A DNA stretch of 64,000 bases from Lates calcarifer. Its lineage: Eukaryota > Chordata > Actinopteri > Centropomidae. Position numbers and translations under genes: made by a program. The stretch lies in NCBI RefSeq assembly GCF_001640805.2, contig NC_066849.1, positions 374,011 through 438,010 of the forward strand. The letters are read 5' to 3'. Below, piece after piece: positions 48,478 through 62,099 of this stretch (positions are counted from its first letter, which is position 1; the number at the start of each line of letters is the position of its first letter). The notes under the pieces are model-generated. The model searched no databases, was not told the origin of the DNA, and saw only the letters and a program-made list of their open reading frames with translations.

Positions 48478-48563
48478 TAGAACAGTACAGCTTTCCTGCC
48501 GTGCAGAGGAAAGCAGAGAAGTCAAAGCAGGTGTTTCCAAGAAGTTTAACAAAGACATAAACT

Positions 48564-48713
48564 ATGTGTGCTGAAGAGAGCCACTTTATCCCCAAACAGA
48601 GTGCAATAACTTTCACAGAGGGAGAAAGCCCGTCTGTTTCCACTAAGAAATCAAGGCTCATAACAGAAACACAAGCCGTCACACAGCTGATACGTTTCTT
48701 TGTCATACTGTAA
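48564..48713 (+). CDS. Candidate 49-residue ORF downstream of a TATA promoter, unrecognised
   Basis: ATG at 48564 (A at -3) opens a 49-codon frame starting MCAEESHFIPKQSAITFTEG and ending LIRFFVIL before TAA at 48711. It is about 210 nt downstream of the predicted start of transcription. The composition is protein-like (not low complexity), with acidic and Ser/Thr-rich residues first and a short hydrophobic end. A possible splice donor (CT|GTAAGC, GT at 48710-48711) overlaps the stop codon, so this could be a first coding exon rather than a complete small protein. I recognise no family, signal peptide or convincing membrane segment. It could also be a chance ORF in a noncoding exon. Confidence 0.2.
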   Translation: MCAEESHFIPKQSAITFTEGESPSVSTKKSRLITETQAVTQLIRFFVIL

Positions 48714-49344
48714 GCCAGACTAAACTGCACTCTGCTATTAGATTGGTACAGTGTTGTTTATGAAGCTCTGTGTTTTTGTTTCAGACTGGCTTTGCACTGA
48801 ATGGAAGAATATTTTGTAGAGGATCTAAAACACACAACAGCTTTATAGTGATTTGCATCATGTGTAAGAATACATTGATAAACCCTCATAAAAGGATAGT
48901 CCCACTTAATTAAAATTGTCCTGTCAGTAAATATGGCTTTACACTCACCACAACTGGAACTTTTTGCTTTAAAAATAATAATCAGGGTGTAATGTTGTCC
49001 TCAAAGGCGTCCATGGTGTTGCACTCTAAAGTTACAGAGGTAGCTGTGTGAAGTAGAGCTTGAGAACCATGAGAGCTGCCTACTCTCATATCTCCATACA
49101 CCTGTAAATGGTGTGTAAAGTGAGTTTGATTATGTCCTTGCCAGTTTGGAAACTTGTCAGACGCAGCCCTCCTGTCCATCCTGGCAGAACAGGGAGTTTG
49201 AAACTCTGTTAGATGATCTGACAAGGACCTTGTTTGAAGCATACTGAGACTATACTTTGATGAAAACAGTCTTTTCTTCAGTGTAGAACTGATGACCAAA
49301 CTTTGACGCAAGTTATATCAAACATAGTTATTTTTATGCTTCTC

Positions 49345-49612
49345 TGTTTTCAGGTTGTCTGTCAGCTTGTACATCCGTCTGTCCCATCCTTGTCAATGTG
49401 ACATATCAGTAACTCCTTGTGGGAATTTCTTGTCATTTTGCACCAACGTTCACTTGGACTCAAGAATGAATTGATTCGATTTTTGTGGTTAACAGTCAAA
49501 GGTCAAGGTTACCGTGACCTAAGGAAACATGTTGGCTTTGTGAATGCAATATTGTCATGACACCTTGAGGGAATTTATCCAAATTCAGCACAAACATACA
49601 ATAACTAGCATT
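49345..49612. repeat. Interspersed repeat with two diverged internal modules
   Basis: Module 1 (about 49400-49470) has 'ctccttgtgggaatttcttg', 'caccaacgttcacttggact' and CAAGAATGAATTGATTCGAT. Module 2 (about 49560-49605) has 'caccttgagggaatttatcc' and 'aattcagcacaaacatacaa'. Between them GTCAAAGGTCAAGGTTACCG then TGACCT. From memory this is a common fish repeat that often occurs in tandem. A (TTC)n tract follows at about 49617-49667. Confidence 0.6.
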
Positions 49613-50728
49613 TGTCTTTTTCTTCTTCTCTGTCTTCTTCTTTCTTCTTCTTCTTCTTCTTCTTCAGTGTTTCTTTAACCTTAGCCATGCTGGCATGTGC
49701 AGATATTGTAGAAAGAGAGAATTTAAAAAATATTAGCACTGGATGTAAGAAATAAATAATTTTGCATTGTTTGCATGTAACCCAGGGTTTTGAAGAATCA
49801 TCCTATATATCTTTTATTGTCTCTGGTGATAGGGTTGAAATATTCACCTTAAGTTCAACAAGCACAGACCAGACACCTGCTGTTATTTATACTGTAAACA
49901 ATTTTAGAGTCAGCTCCAATACTGACATGATAGAATCACATAATTTCTGCAGATGTGTCAGCTGCACAGTCATACTGCCATGCTGCCTCCATCTAAGCTC
50001 TGCAAACTAAAAAATCGTTTTGACAGAAAAGGGGTCTATGTGAACCTATCTCTGTAATTGATGCCCTGAGGAACAGCAATTTACATTTTATTTATTACAT
50101 TACAGCAGACAACAAAACACTAAAATCACTAAATTGTTAATTAACTACAAATCTTGTCTTCTCAACAGAGTTTTATGAAGCTCAGTGAAGCCTCAGTCAG
50201 GATGACTATCTCTCAGAGTATGTCATCTGAGTCACAAGCAGTTTTTCTGCTATCTATAAACCCCACCTACTAATTCCTGTTTTCATCCAATCACAATCTG
50301 ACATGCTCTCTCTCTCTCTCTCTGCTCTCATTCAGCTGTCATTTCAGGACCGTAACATTGTGACCCATCAAGACCCCTTCACTACCTCAACTGCAGGTGC
50401 CCAGCCAGAAGTTTCCACTGATCAGAAGTTTCCATCTCATGAAGACCTCCCAACCTCAGGCTCAATTCCTCATCACCACCACCGATGTCTAGGCTCTGGG
50501 GAAAGTTTCCTACACGTTGGAGGCACCACTTACACTACTTCCTGCTGGGTTCTAAGGGCCAAAGTCTATTTCTCCTGTGCACAGTAAATTTTATTCTACC
50601 TCAGATTTTCTCAAATTTGTTTCCAGCCATAGCCCAAGAAGAAAAAAATTAGAATAATAATTTGGAAAAGAAGAAATGCTTGACCAATAAAACTGTAATG
50701 AAAGGTTGATATTTAAGAGAAAGCTGCA

Positions 50729-51850
50729 ACAAAAGTCAGTACACCCTTCAACAGAGAGATCCCATTCTTTTATTTCTTTTTTTAATGTAATACTTAATAT
50801 TTACCTTTTATCCTCCAGAGCACGAATGATACCAGACTTGGACAAATCTATAGAGAGACTTCATTTTTCACAGATGATTTTTTTCAGCTGCTCTTTGTTG
50901 AGGGGGATTTGTTGCTGTACCTCCACTTTAAAATACTCCAGAGAATTTCTGTTGGATTCAAGTCAGGCGAAGTACTTGGCCTGGTCACAGTTTTCACTTT
51001 TAACTTTTTTTTTTTCTTTTGTTCATTTCATTTTTTCTCTTGTCTCTCTCTTCTTTTCTTGATAATTTCAGTGTGTTTGGGATCATTGTCATGTTAGAAA
51101 ATTCCTTTCCTGCCAAACGTCTTGAGACTGGGAACTTCTCTTTTCACTGAGGATTTATGTACAAACTTACATTCTTAGTGCCATCTGTCATCACCTCTAT
51201 ACCATTTGCACTCATACAGCCCCATATCAGCACATTCCCACCTCCATGTTTAATGGTCAGCACTATGCAGTCACTGTGGTAGTCCTGGTCAGGTCCAAAC
51301 CAATTATGCTAACCCCATGTGATCCCAACTAATTTTTGGTTTTATCTGACCAGAGACTGTATTTTCAGTATTTGACAGGGGTTCTTTTCATGTTCTTTGG
51401 CAAAGTTTAATCTGCAGTTTTCTAAGTCTTCTTGGAAGCTACACCAATTTCCACAGATGATTCTTCAGCCAAGTCCGAGGCACTGACTGTTTTCAATACA
51501 CAGTTGTGTAAATAGTGAATTGTATGTGGTGTTATTTTTTGAGGACAGCCACAGTGCCCTCTTTTATTGCTAATATGTCTCTTCCTGTACCTCCTAACCA
51601 CTGCTGTAACTAGGTTTCAGCTCATGCTCAGTAGCCTACTGATGCTCTTTTACCCACTCCTATCTTTGTGAAGCATCATAATCTGGTTTCTTACTTGTTC
51701 AGACAATTTCTTAGCACTTAAAGCCATGCTGCATTAGACACAATCCAGGCCAAAAACTGAGAAGGCTGCGGTGTTCACAAGTTATGTTATAACCTCATTC
51801 ATGCAGTGAGGTTTAACTGGAAATCACTCATGTAATCACATTCGTTGCAG
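50729..51850 (-). mobile_element. Decayed Tc1-like transposon, reverse strand
   Basis: Reading the reverse strand gives Tc1 transposase motifs: HGGGNVLIWGCMSANG (about 51243-51200; the catalytic-core 'GGGSVMVWGCF' box) and SPDLNPTEILWSILKWRYS (about 50980-50920; the box around the third catalytic residue). Upstream on that strand are further fragments toward 51700. The terminus at 50733-50750 (AGTCAGTACACCC) matches Tc1 ends. There are numerous stops and frameshifts, plus a low-complexity T-rich expansion at 51000-51060, so it is inactive. The distal end is approximate. Confidence 0.7.
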
Positions 51851-54410
51851 TGGTCACAGGTGTTATTATATTATTTTCAGTGTAGTCCATCTAACCTGGT
51901 TGTGTTTAGTTATATATATAGTCAGTCACTAAACATTCAAAAGTCATCCAGAGTCATGACAAGATATTATCATCATTCATAGTTTAATACATCTGTGGAC
52001 ATGACTCTGAGTATGACAGAACATGAATTTCTTGGAGAGCTCTGAGATCATATAACAGCTGGTCTGATAAGAGCAGAGCATCACAGGGATGTCAGCTGAC
52101 TGATATGTCTGTCAGCTGTTTTATTCCAGTAAGGAAGGCTGGATGTATCACTGGGTCAAGAAGTAATGTCTGAATCATCTTCTGCAGCACAATTTAGACA
52201 GTATTGGGAATGTCTTCTGTATCACACTGAGGCCTAAGCTGTCAGTCACATTACTCAGTGTACTCATATGTTAACCTCTTTCTCTGTCACTCGTTATATG
52301 AATCAGTAGTAAGTGGCAAATGGCATGGTAGATGGCATACAGAACAGTAAAAGACTTTTGGTGTTACATATCACCAGTACTTAACACTACTGAATGACTC
52401 ACTCAGCATACGTTTCATATTCAGTTTTTCTCATGACATCCATGTCTTCTCAGCTTTCTCTTTCTGCTGATGATAAAACAGTCATAAAGTTACCAGCTTC
52501 AGCAGTGATGCACCAGTGATCTGCATCTACTGCCTCACCATAACGAACCATAATGATAAACTGTACCAATGACATTTCATTTGACATTTGAGTATTCAAC
52601 ATATAAAAAACAAATCCAAAGATGAATCACTAAACAGGTATGTAAAATCACAAAGATAACTTTGGTTGTTGTTTCACAGGTGAGAAATGAATGTGATGTT
52701 TTGTAAGGTGGTGGTAAACAGATTTTTTTCACATTAGAAGCACTTTCTACTGAACAAACAAGTCCCTGTGGAAACTGAAATGTATTTGGGTGAACTGACC
52801 CATTAAAATATTGGTATCTTCTGACAAACTTCAGGGGAATGCGACTAAATCACCTGTGGCTGCCAGGCTTCCAGAACACTGGGTGACTATCACAGGACAA
52901 ACAACCTTTAATTAGCTTTTCAAATCTGTGTTTCAACAGAGGGCAAAACAGAGTAAAATCACAGAGTGTGACACACCCGTGTTCTTTCTCTAGGTCGTCT
53001 GCCCTCTGGTTGTACATCTGCCATTTAACCAAGAAGAAGCTCCAACACACACAGACAGGTAGTGTGGATTGCAAGTAGAAATGTTTGACATCTATCTTTT
53101 TTCCTCAGGAGTCACTGAAGGCTTTAGTAAAACTGTTCATACGCTGGAGAAACATGCTGGAAGTCAGCAGATTTACAGTTTGTATTGAAGGAAGAAGATC
53201 ATTTCACTTTTATGTTTCTGACAGGTAATTCTCAGTATGCACCACACAGGACCATGTCCTACCAATAGTCATGTCAACATGTACACTTGAAATTATTTAC
53301 AATATTCAAACAAACTTTGAAATATCAACATATACATACTTAGAGATTCTCTGAATATAGAAAAGTAATCAATGTAATAAAAGAAAAGATTTAGACACCT
53401 AACACAATAGTAAACATGTTTAGATGAAGAGAGGACTCACCTTTATGCAACAATACTTGTACAATACATGTTACTTGTGTAACATTTTCAGAGTGACTGT
53501 GTATGTATGTATTACACTGTGATATAATAATGTTTCCACCACCGGGAAGATTATTACTTAATAATGTCTTATTCATCAAATTGTATGAGAGCATAACACA
53601 ATCCCAGCTTTGCCATTTTACTGAGCACCTGTTTCAACACTGATACATATGATACATTTTCAGTTACTGGAGCAGTCAGCAGTAATTGCTCATGGGCACA
53701 GTAACTGCGTCTGTCATTCATATTTAGATTGGATCCCGACAATTTCTGCACCAGCTCCATACTGCCACGTTTGAAGCTGACATATTACATAGAGAATGAT
53801 GGATAGATCTCGCTCTCTCTGACTATGCCAGTGTGACTACAGGAGAGCTGCCCTATCATCACCTGAGTTAGGCTTCAAGGAGTCTTGTGAAGTTGAAGGA
53901 AGAAAGACGTGGTGTAGCTGGCGCCTGGTGGCTGAAGGCTGCAGCAGAAAGAACACTGTATGACGGGGAGTGACCGAGGAGTGAGGAGTTTCTGTGAGGA
54001 ATCTGTCTGATCCGAGCCCATGATGATCGGAGGCACACATCTGTCTCCTCATGTTCTCGCAGAGACAAAACTTCTCTATCTGACAGGAAGATATTTCACG
54101 TTTAAGAATCAACGCTTTTATTTTACAATGTAGTTGTCATAATGTTTGTTATAGTTAGCGATGAAACTGTTTTAAAAGAGGATAATATCGTAAAGAATGC
54201 TGCATTGTTCATGTGCGTAAAAGCGCACCATATCCAAATGCGTAATACGCATGGCACCTGCAGCATCTCTCTTCCTCTTTGTGTAAAGCATGCGAGCCCT
54301 TGCAGTATCGTTTTCGTTGCTGTTTTTCAACAACATGTTAATGTGCTTATTATGTCAGTGGTGCTGGACCAGGGCGGTCTCTCTCTCTCTCTGCTCTCAG
54401 TTGTTGGACA
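51851..54410. other. Noncoding sequence upstream of klf2
   Basis: No recognised gene or transposon. This is the interval most likely to hold proximal regulatory elements of the KLF gene, but no specific site can be defended by eye. Confidence 0.45.
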
Positions 54411-54414
54411 GGTT

Positions 54415-54690
54415 TGACGGTGGGGGCGGGTTCTGTGACAGAGTTAAGTAGCTGCCCGCAGTGGAGCAGAGAGAGCACTCCGCACCAGTCCCACTCTGAC
54501 TCTCAGACCTCTTTGTCGTTGACTCGCAGGAAAATCGTACTTTTATACTGAGGCTAAATTTAGGGGGCTGGTCGGTGCGCAGCGTCCCCATCCTGGACAC
54601 GCTTCCTTCCCCCAGCCTCGCATTGGTCTGGTTTGTGCAGCGAACGATATTTATAAGATAAGCAGCTCCTTCCAGGCGCACAGCTACACA
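54415..54690 (+). promoter_or_regulatory. klf2 core promoter
   Basis: A GC box (GGTGGGGGCGGG, 54419-54430), an inverted CCAAT box (ATTGG, 54622-54626) and a TATA-like element (TATTTATAAG, 54648-54657) lie in order 160-430 bp upstream of the klf2 start codon. Transcription is expected to begin near 54680. The TATA-like element lies in ATATTTATAA, which also fits all but one position of the MEF2 consensus; MEF2 control of KLF2 is known in mammals, but its conservation here is inference. The region is CpG-rich compared with its flanks. Confidence 0.6.
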
Positions 54691-54743
54691 TGAGAGACGA
54701 GCAACAGTTCATCGGACGACAGAAGAAGCGACGCGATCTGTAG
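54690..54743 (+). other. Short upstream ORF in the klf2 5' leader
   Basis: ATG at 54690 opens a 17-codon frame (MRDEQQFIGRQKKRRDL) ending TAG at 54741-54743, about 107 nt before the main start. If transcription begins near 54680 the ATG is only about 10 nt from the cap and would be used poorly; a more upstream start would make it a real uORF. Whether it affects translation is unknown. Confidence 0.4.
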
Positions 54744-54849
54744 CTTTTTCTGGAGACTGGGTGGACTCTGGTGATTTCCTTCAACAGATAAAGTTTCTTT
54801 TCTCAACATTTGAGGGATTTTGTTTACTTTTTTAAAAAAACGTATGGAA

Positions 54850-56532
<1,683 letters not shown>

Positions 56533-57525
56533 GGGAAGTCCTGAAGATCAAAATGGAGCAGATGAAGACTTATATGCTCTGCGTAAACCCCATAAAAACT
56601 GCAGTAATCCTACAATCAGCTAAAAATGATGCTATGCAAATATATAGAGGCAAGTTCCTGTAGGAGTTGCCCACAGGAGTATGAACTGTAGTGGTACCAT
56701 CGCAGCATAAACAGCCATACAGTCTGATGAGGCCACTATTGACTACACTGTAATGCCTAGTTATATTTCTAGGAATATTATACTGATTTTTCATTGGGGT
56801 AAAAGGAGCATCAAGACGAAATGTCTTCAAATTATATTTTGGAGGAAAAAACTATTTAAATGTTATTTTTGAGAAAAACGACATACTCACCACAAACCAA
56901 AGAGCAAATATAGCCAGATATGACAGAAACAGATTCATTCTGTTCAGACTTTTTTCCTGTAGCTGGTACTACTTTTTGTATGGAATGTTGTTTATATAGA
57001 CAACAGATTAAAGGAACATTCCACTCAACATGTCAGGCACATGCAACTGAAACAACTGGAAACAGACAATTCCTCTGGAGCGCTTTTTTTCTTGGTATTT
57101 TCATTATTAGTGCCTTCTATAATGCATTATTACACATCTTACGAGTGCCATATCCTTCACTGGCTAAAAGACAATCAAAGTTTTATTCTGTGTGTTATAT
57201 TGTATTTATAAACTGCACGTGAAATAAGCTTTGAGACAATGTTTTGTTCTAAAACTGCCTTTCATTCTGTCCTCCTCAAAGGCTTGAATTGAATGTCGTG
57301 TCTGTGAATCTGTTGTCTAGCATTTGAAGTCAGGGCCTTACAGACGTCTCACAGAAGTGCATGCCATCTCAACACCACCTGATTGACAAAGGGCTATACA
57401 GTCTTTGGCAATAAGACTTGTTTGTTTTTGTCTTGAAGAAATGTACTGCCTTGTAAATAGAATTTTTAAAATATAATGTAAATAGTTTATTTTAATGTAC
57501 ATATTAAACTAAATGAACAACATGA
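56533..57525 (+). other. klf2 3' untranslated region
   Basis: About 990 bp from the stop codon to just beyond an ATTAAA polyadenylation signal (57503-57508). It contains AUUUA motifs (for example 56854-56858 and 57204-57208) consistent with the short-lived mRNA expected of an immediate-early type factor. The end 'actgccttgtaaatagaatt' followed by T/A-rich sequence resembles the tail of other KLF2 mRNAs from memory. Confidence 0.6.
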
Positions 57526-57990
57526 TTTCTGAGTCCTGAGTGTGACTGTTAAAGATCTGGATAGAGGGTTGATGATTATCTGTGAGAGTGGTGTGAATAC
57601 ACACATTCTCATACAAGTTCACAGTTTCCCAATTCAAAGGTCTGAACACCCTCAGTACAAATCTGGGTTTCACTTTTTCAAGACCAAAAACTACTAAAGC
57701 TACTAAATGAAAGAATCTTACAGGGGAACATAGTACTGGTTGACCTATGCATAGATATATGCAAACCATAATAGGGGTGAGTAGGCATTCCTTTGCTAGA
57801 AAGCATAAGCCAAAAAATTGGGTACCACTGCAGAAAGACAAATCTGTGTCCTCTTACAACTTGTCAGGTGAAATTTATTTACAGGTTGTGTCCAGATCAA
57901 GTAAAAGTATTTCTCTCAGATTATTTTAATCTGAAATCAGAATAAATTTTAGATGCTAAAGAGATAATCATATGCACCTTTCTAATCATA
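57526..57990. other. Noncoding sequence downstream of klf2
   Basis: No recognised gene or repeat. Confidence 0.5.
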
Positions 57991-57993
57991 TCA

Positions 57994-58040
57994 ACCACTC
58001 AAAGCGCTTCATATCACATTCACCCATTCACACAGCACTT

Positions 58041-58086
<46 letters not shown>

Positions 58087-58228
58087 CATATATATATATA
58101 TATGCACACACACACACACACACAAAGTGCTTTCTAACACATTCATACTCTAATGACACTACACTAATGAACCATCGACTTTCTGATTGGTGGGCGACTG
58201 CTCTACCTCCTGAGCCACAGCTGCCTAA
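57994..58228 (-). repeat. tRNA-headed SINE-like repeat (family D) expanded by microsatellites
   Basis: The reverse strand from 58228 reads GGCAGCTGTGGCTCAGGAGG then TAGAGCAGTCGCCCACCAAT and a degenerate 'gatggttc'. This resembles a tRNA A box (TGGCTCAGGAGGTAGAGC) and B box. The other end, 'ctcaaagcgcttcatatcac' and 'attcacccattcacacagca', matches the 3' part. The middle is replaced by (TC)n (58041-58083), (TA)n and (CA)n tracts. Confidence 0.65.
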
Positions 58229-58229
58229 A

Positions 58230-61120
58230 GCTTACCTGGTTCAGGGAATTTTATTCTACATTCCAAAGACACCCAAATATTAAGCAACAGGTGAGCAATT
58301 CTCAGGAGCTGGTTCCATCCAGGACAGAGTCTTGAGTGCCCGGCCTGCAGCATCAAATTGATGATTCCCAGCTTCCCAGGACAGAGTAGCTGCCAGAGCA
58401 CTGTGGCAGCTGCCTATAAATACAAACATTACACTGACATAATTACAGGGGCTCGATATAGATGGAGTCTGCGTCAAGGGCACAGGGGCGAACCACAATG
58501 AGTGGGAGGGATGAGGGGTGAAAAGGAAGAGAAACCCTGTCTCAGTAAACTGAGAAAGACCCACAGGGATAAAAGAAAGTTCATCAGGAATGAGGAGAAA
58601 AATCTGTCAGGACCAGAGTTTTCAGGCTGCTTGTTGGGAATGAATGGTGGGAAAAAGATATTGTTGCCAAGAGGATATTGTATCCTGTTTTTATTTCAAC
58701 AGTCACAGTTCAAGAGATTAAGTTTGGCACACTGTCTGTCTGCTCAGCAATCCATTATTTCACATACAACCTTTTCAGCCCAAAAAAATTGTAAACATCC
58801 TGATTCCGGGGAGCCAGAGGATATTTCACCCTTTCGAGGAAGCAGGTGTTCAGATGGCAAAGATAATGTCAGGGCTGTGCATTGAATCACTTCTGTTTTC
58901 CATCAGCAGTCAGCAATATATTTATTAACTTTTTCTATCATAACTGACATAAATGCTGGTTAAAAATAAGTCAATAAGACCCAAGTTATAATGATCTCCG
59001 ATTATCTGTCAATACTGTAAATTTGACCTTTTCCAAGTAGCATACAAATATACCAAGTAGTTTATTTGTGCTGACCAATAAACACAGAGACGATAGTTTC
59101 TGTTTGAAACTCACATGGCCTCTCCATTTCACACTTGCACCGGTGCAGCAGTCTGAAGGCCTGTGTTTGTTTTTGGTTATGAAAGGTCACACATTGTCAG
59201 TGTCATCTCAAGGATGGCCCCATGCCAACCTGAGAAAAGAGGAACTCCCGCCCCTATCATTAGTACATTTACTCAAGTGAAAAATCAAACATTTTCATTT
59301 CACTTTTTCAGCTGGGTACAGGAGGGGGGCTGCTGCTGCTGAGCGTGGGAATATCCGACCTGAGGGGGTCAGATGGTTTACATGTTGGTTTCTGTGCTCC
59401 CTCAGATATGCAGCCATGTGTGTGTGTGTGTGTGTGTGAAACATCTCAGACTGAGCTGCTCAGATGGATGCAGGCAGGTCACAGGACAGCTCCTAAAGAC
59501 TCCTGTGCACACTTTTAAATTCTAATAGAGTTCTCAGTTTCTGCAGTGTCATATGTCATTATTATTTATCATTATCATTATTTCATTCAAATTACAAAAC
59601 CTCTTTTCTGACCTCAACCTCAATATCAACTCAATCTCTGTCTCAATCTGATCATCTACTGTGTCTCAGCCTCTGTCGGTGTCTGTTGCTTTATCTGTGC
59701 AGGAAAATATTCCCACAACTGATGTCTGTGAGCCCCACCTGCTCCCTTAAAGATGTCCAGCACAGTCCTGTTGATTGAGACACAAAACAGGCTTTTATTT
59801 GGTTTCCTGATTGTTCATGAACTTTTCAACACACTCTTCCAGCGAGGGCCTCACCACCCCTGTAACACTCATCACTCAGATCTTACCTAAGGCATAAAAT
59901 TCAAATGTGTGACACTCCTACAGTGAAGCATTCGTTGCTATTCCAATGTAAGCAGTGACGTTTTTACTGATTCTCGCTCCAACCTTACTGTCCAAGGCTA
60001 GCAAGCTAGCAAGAAGCTGTAAACATGCTCACTGGCTCTTGTGCAACAATTTATCTCAGAAGAACTCCCTACCAGTGTTATATTCTTCTCCAGCCCCAGC
60101 ATAGCACACGCATAAAGCCAAGTGTGTGGAGAAAACTGATACCAGAGTGTTTCTCCTGAGTGTTCCTATCAATGGGGTCAAAAGGCCACAAAGGATTTAG
60201 GCACAAAATTTGCATTTGAAACTAACACTGTGTTTCTTTTAAAGGCATTTAAGGCTCAACCTAATCTTTCTTTGGTCCATCACACATTGAAATGATATCT
60301 TGCTTATTTAGTGACTGGAGATTAAAACAGCACCTAGTGACACTGTATCATGACTGCAGATTCTTTACCAGAAAAGTCAGTGAGGAGACTTGAGATAACA
60401 TTCATTTTTCAGGTGAAATTCAGTGAGGCAGTGAACTTTATCGCTTGTTTGGGAAACATAAGTCTTGACTGGAAAAAAAATCTTATCTGAATAGATTCCC
60501 AGAGCCAAAGGTGCCAAGCACTATGAGGAAAACTGGGAATTCTATTTCTGTGAGGAGAATGCCATCTACTGGGCCAGCAGCACTACTATGAACAGCAGGA
60601 AACTCCTGCTGGAATCTAGTCCCTGAATGCCTCATCAGAGGACAGTATCAGTGTGATGTTACTCAATAGTTTCTGAGTTAGGATGTTAATTCAGTTCAGT
60701 TCAGGGAGGAGGGTTGGGAGAGTGTTAGAGTGAGGAAGGAATGAAATGAAGGAGATGGAACTCAGTCAGTCAGTGTATACACGATCTTACATGTAGCCAC
60801 CTTATCTAAATTCATCACTAGTTCACACTCCTCAGTCCACAGATGAAGGTGTGGGCTTGTTGTTTTAGGTACCAGTGAATAAACTCTCTCTGTGGATCAC
60901 ACTGTAGAGTGTTACAGGTCCAGCTCTAAATGCACATTTGCCTTCGTGCACAGAGGTATGTTCCTACCTTGGCATGACTGGTGTAGACAGCTGTAGTGAT
61001 CCAAACTGAAGTGAATCTGATTCCGTAAGACCTAAAAATGATTAAGAACAGACAGGGTCCTCTAGCAATAAAGATGGAGGTTCATGCAGCTGCAGTTGTG
61101 CATTGGACTGATTTCCATTC
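58230..61120. other. Noncoding stretch
   Basis: No recognised gene. (GT)n at about 59417-59438. A 127-codon ORF (58502-58885) has ordinary composition but no recognisable motif. Confidence 0.5.
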
Positions 61121-61126
61121 ATTGTG

Positions 61127-61174
61127 GACATCCATCCATCCATCCATCCATTCATTCATTCATTCATCCATCCA

Positions 61175-61220
<46 letters not shown>
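61127..61220. repeat. Compound (CATC/CATT)n and (GT)n microsatellite
   Basis: Tetranucleotide CATC/CATT units (61127-61175) followed by GT repeats (about 61177-61220). Confidence 0.9.
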
Positions 61221-61223
<3 letters not shown>

Positions 61224-61504
61224 ATGACCAGCAGATTGAATGAGCAGCCAAAGATGATAGCATACATGCTACCTGCCTGTGAGGAAGGTTGGGTTACACT
61301 CACTCAGTGAGATTCTCTGGCTCCAATCAGCTCATTTCATTTTTGTGCAAACGATCAAATATTTTTGTCTCATATCTTAAACAGATCTGGTGTTTGGGCA
61401 GCTGACCTGTTTTTACAGCCAGATCAAACTTACATGAACTTTGCAGAAGAAGCAAGTTGAAGGTTAAAAAGAATAAGAGTGTATATCCATGTTAGCAGCT
61501 GTGT

Positions 61505-61565
61505 GAGACTGTGTTTAGATTAAATTCTAACATCAGCATGCTAACATGCCCACAGTGATAATGTT
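61505..61565. repeat. Short 'gctaacatg' interspersed repeat
   Basis: CATCAGCATGCTAACATGCC then 'cacagtgataatgttaacaa' and 'gacaggtataatg' is typical of a short repeat frequent in fish introns, built from variants of 'atgctaacatg'. Assigned from memory. Confidence 0.45.
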
Positions 61566-61602
61566 AACAATGACAGGTATAATGTTGAGCCCTAATGTGA
61601 AC

Positions 61603-61745
61603 AGTGGGAACTGTTGGGTCTCTCTCTGTAAATATAATAATCTAAAGAGTACACTCTAGACCTGCTCTATATGAAAAGTGACTCAATCTGACTTCTGTTG
61701 TGATTTGGTGCTACAGTATAGAAATAAAACTAAACTGAGCTGAAC
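61603..61745 (+). repeat. TTGAATTG-tailed interspersed repeat (family B)
   Basis: Matches the 3' half of 41965-42217: GTGGGAACTGTTGGGTCTCT, 'ctctgtaaatataataatct', 'ctagacctgctctatatgaa', 'cttctgttgtgatttggtgc' and a degenerate 'actaaactgagctgaactga' tail. Confidence 0.75.
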
Positions 61746-62004
61746 TGAAAAACAGGGCACATATATTTCATGATGAGATACATCTATACAAATGAAAAGG
61801 TTTCTCTACAGCACAAAGTCTCCTTGTTAATAACTGTAAACAGTTAATTTACTGTAACCATCAACAACAACTCAACATTACCTCACTGCTTCAATTTATA
61901 AAGATTATTGTCTGTAATGTGAATTACACTTTCATCTAAACCTCAAAAGCCTTCCCAAGATTCAGTCTGGGAACCCTTTCAGGAACTGTACCTAGGATTC
62001 TATA

Positions 62005-62095
62005 GAAACTCTGTGATGGACTGGGTGTACCCTGCCTCTTGCCCACTGTGAGCTGGGACTTTAGAAAAGTGGTATAGATAATGAATGAATTCTTT
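62005..62095 (+). repeat. SINE-like interspersed repeat (family A), 3' end
   Basis: TCTGTGATGGACTGGGTGTA, 'ccctgcctcttgcccactgt', 'gagctgggactttag' and 'gtggtatagataatgaatga' form the 3' end of the family. Confidence 0.7.
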
Positions 62096-62099
62096 ACAA

